Positions 1 to 6,372 are shown, counted from the first letter of the stretch. The stretch is DNA of 6,736 nt from Nitrospirota bacterium (GCA_016195585.1 JACPZJ010000226.1:1-6736); one strand, 5' to 3'. Notes: generated by a model not told the origin, from the sequence alone. Translations and numbers: made by a program.

Positions 1-2
1 AA

Positions 3-473
3 ATAATACCTCGTCCATGCGGTGATAAAAGTCAATTAATGAAGAAGTTTCCAGGCTTTCTTGAAGAGTTTCGTTATGCAAAGGGAGGTGCACCTGTTGA
101 TAAGGCGCTTGTAATTCGTGATGCTGATAACAAAGCCCCCAATGAATTATCGGAAAAGATGAATAGCAAAATTGCAGGCCGAACCTATCCTTTTGAAGTA
201 AAATTTATAATCATTGTTCAGGAGCTTGAAACATGGCTTCTTGCAGATGAGGCCGCGATTTCTAAGGTTACACAAAGAACGGTATCCAGAGTTAATGAAG
301 ACCTTGAATCAATTAATCATCCCAAAGAGAGGCTTTTTGATATACTTTCCGAAGCAGGAGTAACTTATACCTCTGAAGTTGCAAAAAGGATTGCCATAGG
401 GTCAGATATTTCCAAAATAGAATATCGTTGTCCAAAGTTTAAGGAATTTAAACAAGCCGTTATTGATTGCTAA
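3..473 (+). CDS. DUF4276-like protein, 3' part (5' end outside window)
   Basis: The reading frame is open from the first complete codon in the window, and the ATG at 39 has no convincing ribosome-binding site. The residues before that ATG (PRPCGDKSQL) look like continuing protein, so I treat this as a fragment lacking its N-terminus. About 156 residues are visible, ending at TAA. The stretch VIRDADNK has a D-x-D pattern preceded by hydrophobic residues, and a second block, IIIVQELETWLLAD, matches what I remember of DUF4276 proteins, which carry a TOPRIM-like acidic core and a conserved E-x-W-L-L-A-D segment. In my recollection such genes often follow an AAA/SMC-type ATPase gene in predicted defence or DNA-repair pairs. 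That partner would lie upstream, outside the window. Family membership is fairly likely, and the biochemical role is unknown. No hairpin terminator is seen after the stop. Confidence 0.6.
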   Translation: MIPRPCGDKSQLMKKFPGFLEEFRYAKGGAPVDKALVIRDADNKAPNELSEKMNSKIAGRTYPFEVKFIIIVQELETWLLADEAAISKVTQRTVSRVNEDLESINHPKERLFDILSEAGVTYTSEVAKRIAIGSDISKIEYRCPKFKEFKQAVIDC

Positions 474-509
474 CTCTTTAAGCCACAGCCCATATCTCCT
501 TTTTAATTC

Positions 510-538
510 TTGCTTTCAATTAAAATGCCCTGTAAAAT
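510..538 (+). promoter_or_regulatory. Candidate sigma-70 promoter for the gene at 605
   Basis: TTGCTT (510-515) and TAAAAT (533-538) are separated by 17 bp. The -10 box matches consensus at five of six positions, while the -35 matches only TTG. The predicted start would leave a leader of about 60 nt before the ATG at 605. The intergenic region 474-604 is AT-rich and otherwise shows no clear element. Confidence 0.35.
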
Positions 539-604
539 CTATTATTATCCTGTACATCCGATACTATTGATAATGATAAAGAGTCAGAGACAATGGAGAT
601 ATAA

Positions 605-937
605 ATGCTTGACGAAAAACTGGTGCATGATTTAATAGTTGATTATATGAAAGAAAAATTTGCAAGGGAGTATAAGGAGATAACCATCAATTCCTCTGGC
701 AGCCCTGACCTTGTGCTTGCCAATTACGGCCTTACACTTGCTGTTGTTGAGGTAGAGACAGAGAACAGCATAACAATAGAGAAGACAGAGAAATGGAAGG
801 CAGTGGCAGAGAAGAACAAATTATTTCTGATGATTCCTAAAAATGCAAAGGTAAAGGCAACTGAGCTTTTGTGGCAGAAGGGGATAGGAGATAAAGTGGC
901 TGTCGGGACTTATGAAATAGTAATAAACATGCCGTAG
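605..937 (+). CDS. Small hypothetical protein with possible PD-(D/E)XK nuclease-like core
   Basis: This encodes 110 residues from an ATG preceded by GGAG at 595-598, six bases upstream, which supports the start. The N-terminal 25 residues look like an amphipathic helix. They are followed by a strand-turn-strand pattern with SPDLVL (P34, D35) and AVVEVETE (E49, V50, E51). A PD motif followed some 13 residues later by an acidic E-x-x strand is the layout of PD-(D/E)XK phosphodiesterases, and the later EKTEKWK and LFLMIP segments fit a following helix and strand. The canonical lysine position is occupied by E51, so the site would be atypical or inactive. No DNA-binding domain, signal peptide or membrane segment is visible. 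The gene stands alone on this strand, and its stop lies 4 bp from the end of the converging glycosyltransferase gene. The gene is probably real, but its function is not established. Confidence 0.7.
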   Translation: MLDEKLVHDLIVDYMKEKFAREYKEITINSSGSPDLVLANYGLTLAVVEVETENSITIEKTEKWKAVAEKNKLFLMIPKNAKVKATELLWQKGIGDKVAVGTYEIVINMP

Positions 938-941
938 GGTT

Positions 942-1625
942 TTAAGACCTTTTGCTCCACAGACAGCTCTTTACTACGAGGATGCTGATATTGTATGTGT
1001 CCACGACACGCTTGTAATGGCTTTTTGTCTCTGTTCTTTCATTATATAAAGCCTTTATTGGCACAGAGGTTATCTTAAATCCCTTCTTACTCGCCTTGAT
1101 TAAGATCTCTGTCTCTGCCTGGAATCTCGGGAACTGGATATTGATACCCTTTAACATATTTACATCATAAAGCCTGTACCCTGATTGCGTATCTGCAATA
1201 TACTGCCTCGCTGCAACGGATATTAATATCACACCCACGATATTGCACCTGTATCTATATGCAGGCATGCAGCTCTTATCATGCATCCTTGAGCCGATAA
1301 TTATCTGGTGACTTCCTTCTTTATACCTTTCAATAAACTTTGGCATCTCATCCGGGGAGTGCTGGCCGTCTGCATCAATGGTAATTACTGCATCATAACC
1401 TTTTTCAATAGCATATCTGAAACCTGCCTTTAGGGCATCACCCTTCCCAAGATTTTCTTTTTGTTTTATGAGAGCTGCCCCTGCCTTCTCTGCCTCTGCT
1501 GATGTGCCATCTGATGAACCATCATCAACAACAACTACATCCTGCAAATATTTTTTAGCGCCGCGGACAACATCGCCTACAGTCTCTTCTGCATTGTATG
1601 CAGGTATAACAACACACAGCCTCAT
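942..1625 (-). CDS. Family 2 glycosyltransferase (polyprenyl-phosphate hexosyltransferase-like)
   Basis: This 227-residue protein has the full GT-A catalytic core. It shows IPAYNAEETV at 7-16, VVDDGSSDGT at 32-41 for nucleotide-sugar binding, NLGKGDALKAGF at 58-69, the metal-binding DADGQHSP at 84-91, DTQSGYRLY at 145-153, and an ETEIL acceptor-side motif near 171. This order is typical of dolichyl or undecaprenyl-phosphate mannose/glucose synthases, which transfer a sugar from a nucleotide donor to a lipid carrier on the cytoplasmic face. It ends soon after the catalytic domain and lacks the C-terminal GtrA or multi-helix membrane domain that many relatives carry. I chose the ATG at 1625. 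A TTG one codon upstream (1628) is equally well placed behind the AGGAAAGGAA sequence inside the end of the preceding ATP-grasp gene. The 7-nt gap to that gene indicates co-transcription. Donor and acceptor cannot be read from the sequence. Confidence 0.92.
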   Translation of the reverse strand: MRLCVVIPAYNAEETVGDVVRGAKKYLQDVVVVDDGSSDGTSAEAEKAGAALIKQKENLGKGDALKAGFRYAIEKGYDAVITIDADGQHSPDEMPKFIERYKEGSHQIIIGSRMHDKSCMPAYRYRCNIVGVILISVAARQYIADTQSGYRLYDVNMLKGINIQFPRFQAETEILIKASKKGFKITSVPIKALYNERTETKSHYKRVVDTYNISILVVKSCLWSKRS

Positions 1626-1632
1626 CAATAAT

Positions 1633-2805
1633 TCAATTCCTTTCCTTTAAGTATCTGCGCATGTCCTTGTGATAAAGGAGGGTAAAGAGGGAGAGTATCC
1701 TGCCAATGGTCGGAAGGGGGTCTTTTATAGATATTATATCATCCCTTGTCTTTTTATCAAAGAAATTAAAGAAGCCCGGCCTCATCTTAAATCTTTCAGG
1801 GTTTGAGAAGAAGTGCATTATGTCGCCCGGCAGGAGATAACGGGATCGCAAACCAGTTTTATATGTTGTTACAGGCTTAAAGGCTTCTCCCATTGCCATC
1901 TTGTAAAGAAGATATGGAAAATCTACACCAGCATACACAGACAGCGAAAGCGATCCCCAGAAACGCGGGTTAATCTCCATCAGCTTTGGCCTGTTATCAC
2001 GAGGGTCAATCTTGAATTCCACCATTGCAACGCCATACCATTTAAGCGCCTTGAGCAATTTTATTCCCAGCTCCTGAACCTCGTCATTCACAACAGATTC
2101 TCGCAATGTGCTCGGCCCGCCTGTAATTGGATACTCCCTGAGTCTTTTATGAACAAAGACGGCCTTTGGCTCTATATTCCTATCAAACAGGGCAGAGACG
2201 CCAAAGGCATCGCCGCCCTGAGGGATATATTCTTGTATAAGCGGTAAGGGATATTTTTCATGCACCTCTTTATATGCTGTAATAAGCTCCTTCATATTAT
2301 TTACATATCTTATGCCATAAGAGCCTGAACTCACCCTTGGCTTTATTACCACAGGAAAGGTTATGCCTGCTGTTTTATCTTCTAATTCAGCAATATCATC
2401 TATAAAAACTGTCTCTGGCACAGGGATGCCTATATCTATTGCAGCTTTTAATACCTCTTTCTTATCCGATGCCTTAAGGATAGTATTATAATCAGGAAAT
2501 GGAAAGCGCGTAAGCTTATCAAATCTCACAATATTTTTTGCAATAAGATGGAGTGTTGACTCCTCTGGTATTATCAATACATCATATCTTTCTTTCTTAA
2601 GCTCATCTTCAAGAAAATTCAGAAACTCCTCCGGCCTTGTTTTTGGAGAGGGATATATCACGCGCCTCCTTGCATATCTTGAAAAGAGTGCGGTCGCAAG
2701 CCTTGTTGACTCGCCGACAGCAACATCAATCCCCTTTTCTCCCAGAGACCTTACAACTGACAGGGTCTTGTGCCAATATCCATCTGTTACAAAAACCTTT
2801 GCCAT
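1633..2805 (-). CDS. ATP-grasp superfamily carboxylate-amine ligase
   Basis: This 390-residue soluble protein has the ATP-grasp layout. A Rossmann-like pre-domain occupies about 1-105 (VFVTDGYWHKTLSVVRSLG at the start). The ATP-binding lysine lies in VVIKPRVSSGSYGI (152-165, K155), QEYIPQGGDAFGVSAL at 191-206 gives the adenine-side strand, and the Mg-binding acidic and asparagine residues are in MVEFKID (E263) and MEINPRFWGSL (E277, N279). Enzymes of this group activate a carboxylate as an acyl phosphate and join it to an amine, as in D-Ala-D-Ala-type or D-aspartate ligases. The substrates here are unknown. No signal peptide is present. The start is the ATG at 2805, one base after the TAA of the upstream CapA gene. 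The longer frame to 2838 begins at TTG within that gene and is not credible. Only a weak GGGCGGGT precedes the ATG, so translation may depend on coupling to capA, which is broken upstream. The position between CapA and a glycosyltransferase suggests envelope polymer or peptide modification. Confidence 0.9.
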   Translation of the reverse strand: MAKVFVTDGYWHKTLSVVRSLGEKGIDVAVGESTRLATALFSRYARRRVIYPSPKTRPEEFLNFLEDELKKERYDVLIIPEESTLHLIAKNIVRFDKLTRFPFPDYNTILKASDKKEVLKAAIDIGIPVPETVFIDDIAELEDKTAGITFPVVIKPRVSSGSYGIRYVNNMKELITAYKEVHEKYPLPLIQEYIPQGGDAFGVSALFDRNIEPKAVFVHKRLREYPITGGPSTLRESVVNDEVQELGIKLLKALKWYGVAMVEFKIDPRDNRPKLMEINPRFWGSLSLSVYAGVDFPYLLYKMAMGEAFKPVTTYKTGLRSRYLLPGDIMHFFSNPERFKMRPGFFNFFDKKTRDDIISIKDPLPTIGRILSLFTLLYHKDMRRYLKERN

Positions 2806-2806
2806 C

Positions 2807-4019
2807 TTATTTACCCGCCCTAACCGCCTCCGTTGCAATATAATCCTCGCCTATTGTGTTTTTTATGATCTCAAGCCTCGCACGAAGCATCTCATATTCT
2901 GTTAACAGCTTCTTCAGCAGACCTGCCTTCTCCTCAATACCTTTTATCCGCTCTATCTCTTTTTCTATCCTCTCCATCTCCTCATATATCGGAGATGGAT
3001 ATATGGTGAGCATCTTCTCCATCTTCTTTTCATAAAGGAGTGTATTATTATAACCCCAGAGCGGTATAAAATAAAGCTCAGCAATCATGGTAGATGACAA
3101 ATCACCCTGCCTCACCTTTTTTATCTTAAATCTTAATATTGCAGAATCCCTTGTCCTGCCCACATCCTCATGCGAGACGCCCCAGACATAATACCTGCTC
3201 TGGTTTGATACCAGATTGCCCAGCGAATATATTACAGGCACAACTGCGCCGTCATTTTTAACAACAAGGCTTACTGGCTGCAGCACATGCGGATGGGAGC
3301 CGATTATAATATCTGCGCCTGCCTCTGCAAGCCTTTGCCTCGCTTATGATATTGATATCCCTGTCAGGATCAAATTTTCTTACATATAGAGAATCCTTTG
3401 CATCCTCTGGAAAGATATTAAGGAGTGTTGTAAGGCCGATTATGCCGACCTTGATATTATTCTTTTCTATTATAAACGGGAGCGGTATGTCATTTTCATA
3501 TAACCCCACATGATTGATTGAGCGCTGCTTAAGATGATCAATGGTCTCCAGCAGCCCTTTATATCCCTGATCATATATGTGATTATTAGCAATATTAAAG
3601 ACATTTATTCCAGCGCCCTTAGTTGCCGCTGCCATTGCAGCAGGCGCATTAAATACAAAGGACATCCCGTCATTGCCGCTGTTGGGCGCAATGGGAGATT
3701 CAAAATTTGCAATAGCAATATCAGCATTTAGATAATTTTTAATCTTCTGGAAGATAAAATCATAGCCGTTATTATTTAGCGAACCGTCCCCTGCTGTCTC
3801 ATTATGTATTGAGGCTGACTTCTTAACATATCCATGAGGTATGATATCACCCACAGCAGCAATGGAAACCTCGCCGGAATAAGTAAATTCGGCTCTGGGC
3901 GTAGGTTTATCAGGCTTTAGGTCAGCCTTTAGCGCAGGGGCGCAGGAAAAAAGGCCAAAAGACAGAATGAGGAGGAAGATTTTAATATGAGAATTAAAAA
4001 ACCTATGTATTGCAAGCAC
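2807..4019 (-). pseudogene. capA: CapA-family (PGA synthesis-type) metallophosphoesterase lipoprotein, disrupted by internal deletion and frameshift
   Basis: Two frames together encode one CapA-type protein. The 5' part starts at GTG 4019 behind AAAGGAGGT (4030-4038). It has a lipoprotein signal with hydrophobic residues 12-25 and Cys26 in LFSC, then AVGDIIPHG (57-65), NFESPI (105-110) and FNIANNHIYDQG (141-152), the metal-site blocks of PGA_cap proteins. After DINIISEA (221-228) the family sequence stops making sense, and that frame ends at 3258. The rest continues in another frame, open from 3343, as RQRLAEAGADIIIGSHPHVLQP, then YSLGNLVSNQ and a charged, probably coiled-coil tail ending at TAA 2807-2809. 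Family members have roughly 20-30 residues between these blocks, including HWG-x-E with a metal ligand, and none of this is encoded here. This is therefore a deletion with a frame change and not a single base slip. It is either a true pseudogene or an assembly error. CapA proteins act in poly-gamma-glutamate or other surface polymer export, and the intact gene would head this operon. Confidence 0.85.
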
Positions 4020-4029
4020 CCTTAAAACT

Positions 4030-4038
4030 ACCTCCTTT
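4030..4038 (-). promoter_or_regulatory. Strong Shine-Dalgarno sequence deciding the capA GTG start
   Basis: AAAGGAGGT on the minus strand lies 11 nt before the GTG at 4019, measured from the GGAGG core. No ATG or TTG in the capA frame is better placed, so this selects GTG as start. The next residues form a lipoprotein signal peptide, which agrees. The 5' bases of this site are also the downstream arm of the inverted repeat at 4034-4079. Confidence 0.65.
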
Positions 4039-4079
4039 ATAAACAGGCATACGATTGCCTCACAGCCATTTTATAAAGG
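4034..4079 (-). repeat. Nested inverted repeat in the capA leader, overlapping its ribosome-binding site
   Basis: The outer arms are perfect 10-bp inverted repeats (4034-4043 and 4070-4079, CCTTTATAAA and its complement). Inside is a second perfect 5-bp pair (4045-4049 and 4056-4060, AGGCA/TGCCT) with a 6-base loop. In RNA read toward capA this could fold into a stem with a bulge that partly covers the AAAGG of the Shine-Dalgarno sequence. Each outer arm also contains the 8-bp palindrome TTTATAAA, with the two copies centred 34 bp apart, so it could instead be a paired DNA operator. It is not a typical terminator, because the outer stem is AT-rich and no T-run follows. Confidence 0.5.
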
Positions 4080-4080
4080 A

Positions 4081-4109
4081 ATTATAAGGAATGGCGCTGG
4101 ATAATGCAA
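4081..4109 (-). promoter_or_regulatory. Candidate sigma-70 promoter for the capA-ATP-grasp-glycosyltransferase operon
   Basis: On the minus strand a perfect TATAAT -10 box (4086-4081) is preceded at 17 bp by TTGCAT (4109-4104), which matches the -35 consensus only at TTG. It lies between the stop of the eleven-haem cytochrome gene and capA. Transcription would begin near 4074, inside the upstream arm of the inverted repeat, so transcripts from this promoter would contain only part of that arm while read-through from the cytochrome operon would contain all of it. Confidence 0.5.
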
Positions 4110-4133
4110 ATAGAAAAACTATTAAAGTCCAAT

Positions 4134-5045
4134 CTACTGTATAAATGTTAAGGGCTCTTTGTAGGGATGACAGGTGACGCATTCCTTTTTTGCCACTGCC
4201 TCTGTTACCCGCCAGCCGTGCGGCTTGTGGCACTGCATGCAGTTCATGCCTATCATCTGTACATGAAGCTTATGTTTGCCCACATTCACAATCTGTCTGT
4301 GGCAGGCAAGGCAATCCTCTGTATTAGGCTTGACCTTTGCCTTTGTATGAGGTTTATGGCACTGGAAGCAGTCAAAGCGCATTGCGCCATCCTTGGGAAA
4401 ACCAGCCTTTGCTGATGCCTTATGGCACTCAAGGCATTTAGCCCTCGTTGGCTTGAGGTCTCTGGTGCCCCCTGCTTTTACATCTGCCTTATAGATGTGG
4501 CAGTCAAGACATGCAAGGTCCTCCATGCCGAAACCATGAACAACCTTTTCCTTATGGCACTCAAGGCAGAATCTCTCGCCGGGCATGAATTTATGCACCT
4601 CCCTTGAATGGCATCTTGTGCACTGTATCTGCTCAATAAAGACATGCTTGGCATGGCCGTATGACCTGTTTATCTTTTTTATCTTTGGATCGCCCTCCCA
4701 GTGGCATTCAATGCAGGTAGTATATGGGACAATGACCTTTCCGTGCCTCGGTGGAACGGATGTGGGCCTCTTAAAGACAGCCATTAATAACAGCCTGTTC
4801 TGCTCCATTATGCTTGCCCTGTGGCACTCATGGCAGGTTACCTCCTTGTGCGCAGAGACAGACCAACTATCATAAGCAGACTGCATAAGATGGCACATGA
4901 CGCAGGCCTTTGGGTTGTTCTGTGTAAAATCGTAGAAGTAAAATGCGCCGACTGATGATCCGATTGCTATAATAGCAATTAGAACAAGGATGGCGATCTT
5001 TGCGCGGAGAGGTATCTCTTTCCACCATTCAAATCTCTTTTTCAT
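4134..5045 (-). CDS. Membrane-anchored eleven-haem cytochrome c with NapC/NirT/NrfH-like N-terminus
   Basis: This 303-residue protein has a short basic cytoplasmic N-terminus, one membrane helix at about 17-38, and a periplasmic part with eleven CXXCH sites starting at residues 48, 71, 111, 142, 160, 179, 204, 226, 245, 269 and 289. The first haem site reads CVMCHLM, a CXXCHXM motif as in NrfH, where the methionine ligates the haem near the quinol site. NPKAC before it and SAHKEVTCHECH after it also match the NapC/NirT/NrfH family. Typical NapC or NrfH proteins bind four haems in under 200 residues, so the C-terminal two thirds is a haem-rich extension resembling cytochrome c3/c7-type wires. 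The start ATG follows GAGGT six bases upstream and lies 19 nt after the five-haem gene. It is the last gene of the operon and the likely electron exit of the complex. No clear terminator follows. Confidence 0.93.
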   Translation of the reverse strand: MKKRFEWWKEIPLRAKIAILVLIAIIAIGSSVGAFYFYDFTQNNPKACVMCHLMQSAYDSWSVSAHKEVTCHECHRASIMEQNRLLLMAVFKRPTSVPPRHGKVIVPYTTCIECHWEGDPKIKKINRSYGHAKHVFIEQIQCTRCHSREVHKFMPGERFCLECHKEKVVHGFGMEDLACLDCHIYKADVKAGGTRDLKPTRAKCLECHKASAKAGFPKDGAMRFDCFQCHKPHTKAKVKPNTEDCLACHRQIVNVGKHKLHVQMIGMNCMQCHKPHGWRVTEAVAKKECVTCHPYKEPLTFIQ

Positions 5046-5064
5046 ATGCCACCTCCCTGATCCC

Positions 5065-5964
5065 TTACACCTTAAACCAACTCTCAGGCTTTAGAAATGT
5101 CTTTCTGTATAACAGAATCACCCCTGCTGCTGCGAAGCAGAAGATCATAACACCTATGGCAATCCTCTTTCTCTTTGCAATCTCTTTTTCAATTATTTTT
5201 AATGACGCATCCACCTCTTTAAGCTCCTTGTCTGTTGCAGCCTTCATGGCATTGATCTTCTCCACGCTTAGCACATGGGTCGTCTGATGTATGGCATTCC
5301 TCGCTGCAAAGAGCTTTTCCTCAAGCCTCCTTGTATCTATGCTGCTCCCCTTTGCATCTTTAATCTGAGCTGCAAGCCTTGCAATCTCTGCCTCTGAGCC
5401 TGCCAGCGCCTGCTTTATCTTCTGCGGCTTTTCATAAGTATGGCATCTTGTGCAGCTCTTTTCATTTATCAGGTCTAATGACGCCTTTTTTACATCATGG
5501 CTGTTATGGCAGGTGGTGCAGTTCGGTGCGCCTGTCTTGGCGGCAATCATTCCATGGGCGCTCTTTAAATAATTTTCCTTTACACCAACATGGCATTTGC
5601 CGCAGAAATTCGGTATCTCTGTAATCTTTGGCTTGCCAAGGAATCCTGACTCCTTTATCATGGCCCTCGCAGGATCAGTCGGGTCGCCGCCATGACAGCC
5701 GTCGCAGTTATTCCCCATCTCCTTATGTATGCTCTCATTCCATAATTTTACAGGCTCTGCAAATTTGCCGCCGAGCTGGCTGTGGCACTTAACGCAGACG
5801 CTCTCTTTCTTTTCCCCTGCCTGTTGGGCTAAAGCTATTCCTATAATCCCCCCTCGCTCCACCTTTAACCACTCTTTTATTCCCCCCTTAGTAAGGGGGG
5901 ATACAGGGAGGTTAGGGATTATTGAAGATACTACCAATAATAAGACAAATATCTTCTTCCTCAT
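5065..5964 (-). CDS. Five-haem cytochrome c with C-terminal membrane anchor
   Basis: The start is the ATG at 5964, which overlaps the preceding gene's TGA as ATGA. The frame is open further upstream to 6177, but that part overlaps the subunit IV gene and has no protein character. The product has 299 residues, with an N-terminal hydrophobic export signal (about 4-16) and five CXXCH sites starting at 57, 87, 121, 149 and 171. A long charged, heptad-like helical region follows at about 183-265, then a membrane helix at about 268-286 and a short basic tail. Extra histidines such as H80, H137 and H156 are candidate distal ligands. The protein would sit on the periplasmic face beside the cytochrome b subunits, in the place normally taken by cytochrome c1 or f. 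Residues 17-40 (IPNLPVSPLTKGG and onward) are encoded by a palindromic repeat inserted between the hydrophobic core and ALAQQA, the likely signal-peptidase region. I recognise no named family beyond multihaem cytochrome c. Confidence 0.9.
   Translation of the reverse strand: MRKKIFVLLLVVSSIIPNLPVSPLTKGGIKEWLKVERGGIIGIALAQQAGEKKESVCVKCHSQLGGKFAEPVKLWNESIHKEMGNNCDGCHGGDPTDPARAMIKESGFLGKPKITEIPNFCGKCHVGVKENYLKSAHGMIAAKTGAPNCTTCHNSHDVKKASLDLINEKSCTRCHTYEKPQKIKQALAGSEAEIARLAAQIKDAKGSSIDTRRLEEKLFAARNAIHQTTHVLSVEKINAMKAATDKELKEVDASLKIIEKEIAKRKRIAIGVMIFCFAAAGVILLYRKTFLKPESWFKV
5843..5922. repeat. GC-rich palindromic repeat (REP/MITE-like) within the five-haem cytochrome gene
   Basis: The ends are 8-bp inverted repeats (ATAATCCC at 5843-5850 and GGGATTAT at 5915-5922). 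Internally, 5882-5900 forms a near-perfect hairpin of C6TTA and TAAG6 around a single central base. The C- and G-tract composition differs sharply from the surrounding coding sequence, and the peptide SPLTKGG is one I have seen where such repeats fall inside bacterial genes. A TA dinucleotide sits at each end, which would fit a TA target duplication, but this cannot be distinguished from the inverted repeat itself. The element has no coding capacity of its own and is translated in frame. Confidence 0.65.
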
Positions 5965-6362
5965 GAATACATGCCCCAGATTGTAAGCGCCATATATGCA
6001 AGCACGGATATCGCTGCAATAATAGCGAATAATGGCCTCTTTCTGAAATTCCTTTCTGCGCCTGTGTCCCAGAATGGAAGAAGGATTATTGCAAGGATTG
6101 CAATTGCCTGAACAGTTAGGCCGAGCGCCTTGCTTGGGACAAGCCTTAATATCTGATATGCTGCAAGAAAATACCACTCAGGCTTTATATGCTCAGGCGT
6201 AACAAATGGGTTTGCAGGCTCCATCGCTTCAAAGGGATATAATATCGCAAGCGGTATTAGTATGCCGAGAAAGATGTATGCGGCAGCAGCCTCCTTTAAT
6301 ATGTGGACTGGTATAAATGGGACTGCGCCCTTTTCGTATTTTTCTTTCTTCTTCTTAGCCAT
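5961..6362 (-). CDS. petD: Cytochrome b C-terminal half, subunit IV (PetD) type
   Basis: This 133-residue protein has a lysine-rich cytoplasmic N-terminus and three membrane helices at about 22-43, 80-97 and 111-130, matching helices E, F and G of cytochrome b. The quinol-oxidation (Qo) site motif PEWY is at 61-64, in the context IKPEWYFLAAYQILR, which is diagnostic for the cytochrome b C-terminal domain. A separate short protein for this half is the arrangement of the cytochrome b6f type, unlike the single long cytochrome b of mitochondrial-type bc1. The ATG at 6362 is preceded by GAGAGGTGAAGG and lies 10 nt after the cytochrome b N-terminal gene. Its TGA overlaps the ATG of the five-haem cytochrome. 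The petD symbol is by homology. The organism need not be photosynthetic, and the gene probably serves a respiratory quinol oxidase complex. Confidence 0.93.
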   Translation of the reverse strand: MAKKKKEKYEKGAVPFIPVHILKEAAAAYIFLGILIPLAILYPFEAMEPANPFVTPEHIKPEWYFLAAYQILRLVPSKALGLTVQAIAILAIILLPFWDTGAERNFRKRPLFAIIAAISVLAYMALTIWGMYS

Positions 6363-6372
6363 CCTTCACCTC

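Noticed and set aside
938..960. Possible bidirectional terminator between the converging genes
   Set aside because: Only a weak near-palindrome around GGTTTTAAGACC is present, with no proper loop and no strong GC stem, so no terminator is called.
1813..2247. Plus-strand open frame of 144 codons opposite the ATP-grasp gene
   Set aside because: It is antisense to a well-supported enzyme gene and its composition shows no protein-like pattern.
3258..3343. Programmed frameshift in capA
   Set aside because: No slippery heptamer or stimulatory structure was evident at the join, and a frameshift would still leave out the missing metal-binding segment.
4105..4133. Terminator after the eleven-haem cytochrome gene
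   Set aside because: AATAG-TTTTT-CTATT can pair, but the stem is short and AT-rich and no T-run follows it, so it does not meet the usual form.
5965..6177. N-terminal extension of the five-haem cytochrome frame
   Set aside because: It overlaps almost half of the subunit IV gene in another frame, has no export signal, and the ATG at 5964 with its ATGA overlap is followed at once by a signal-like hydrophobic segment.
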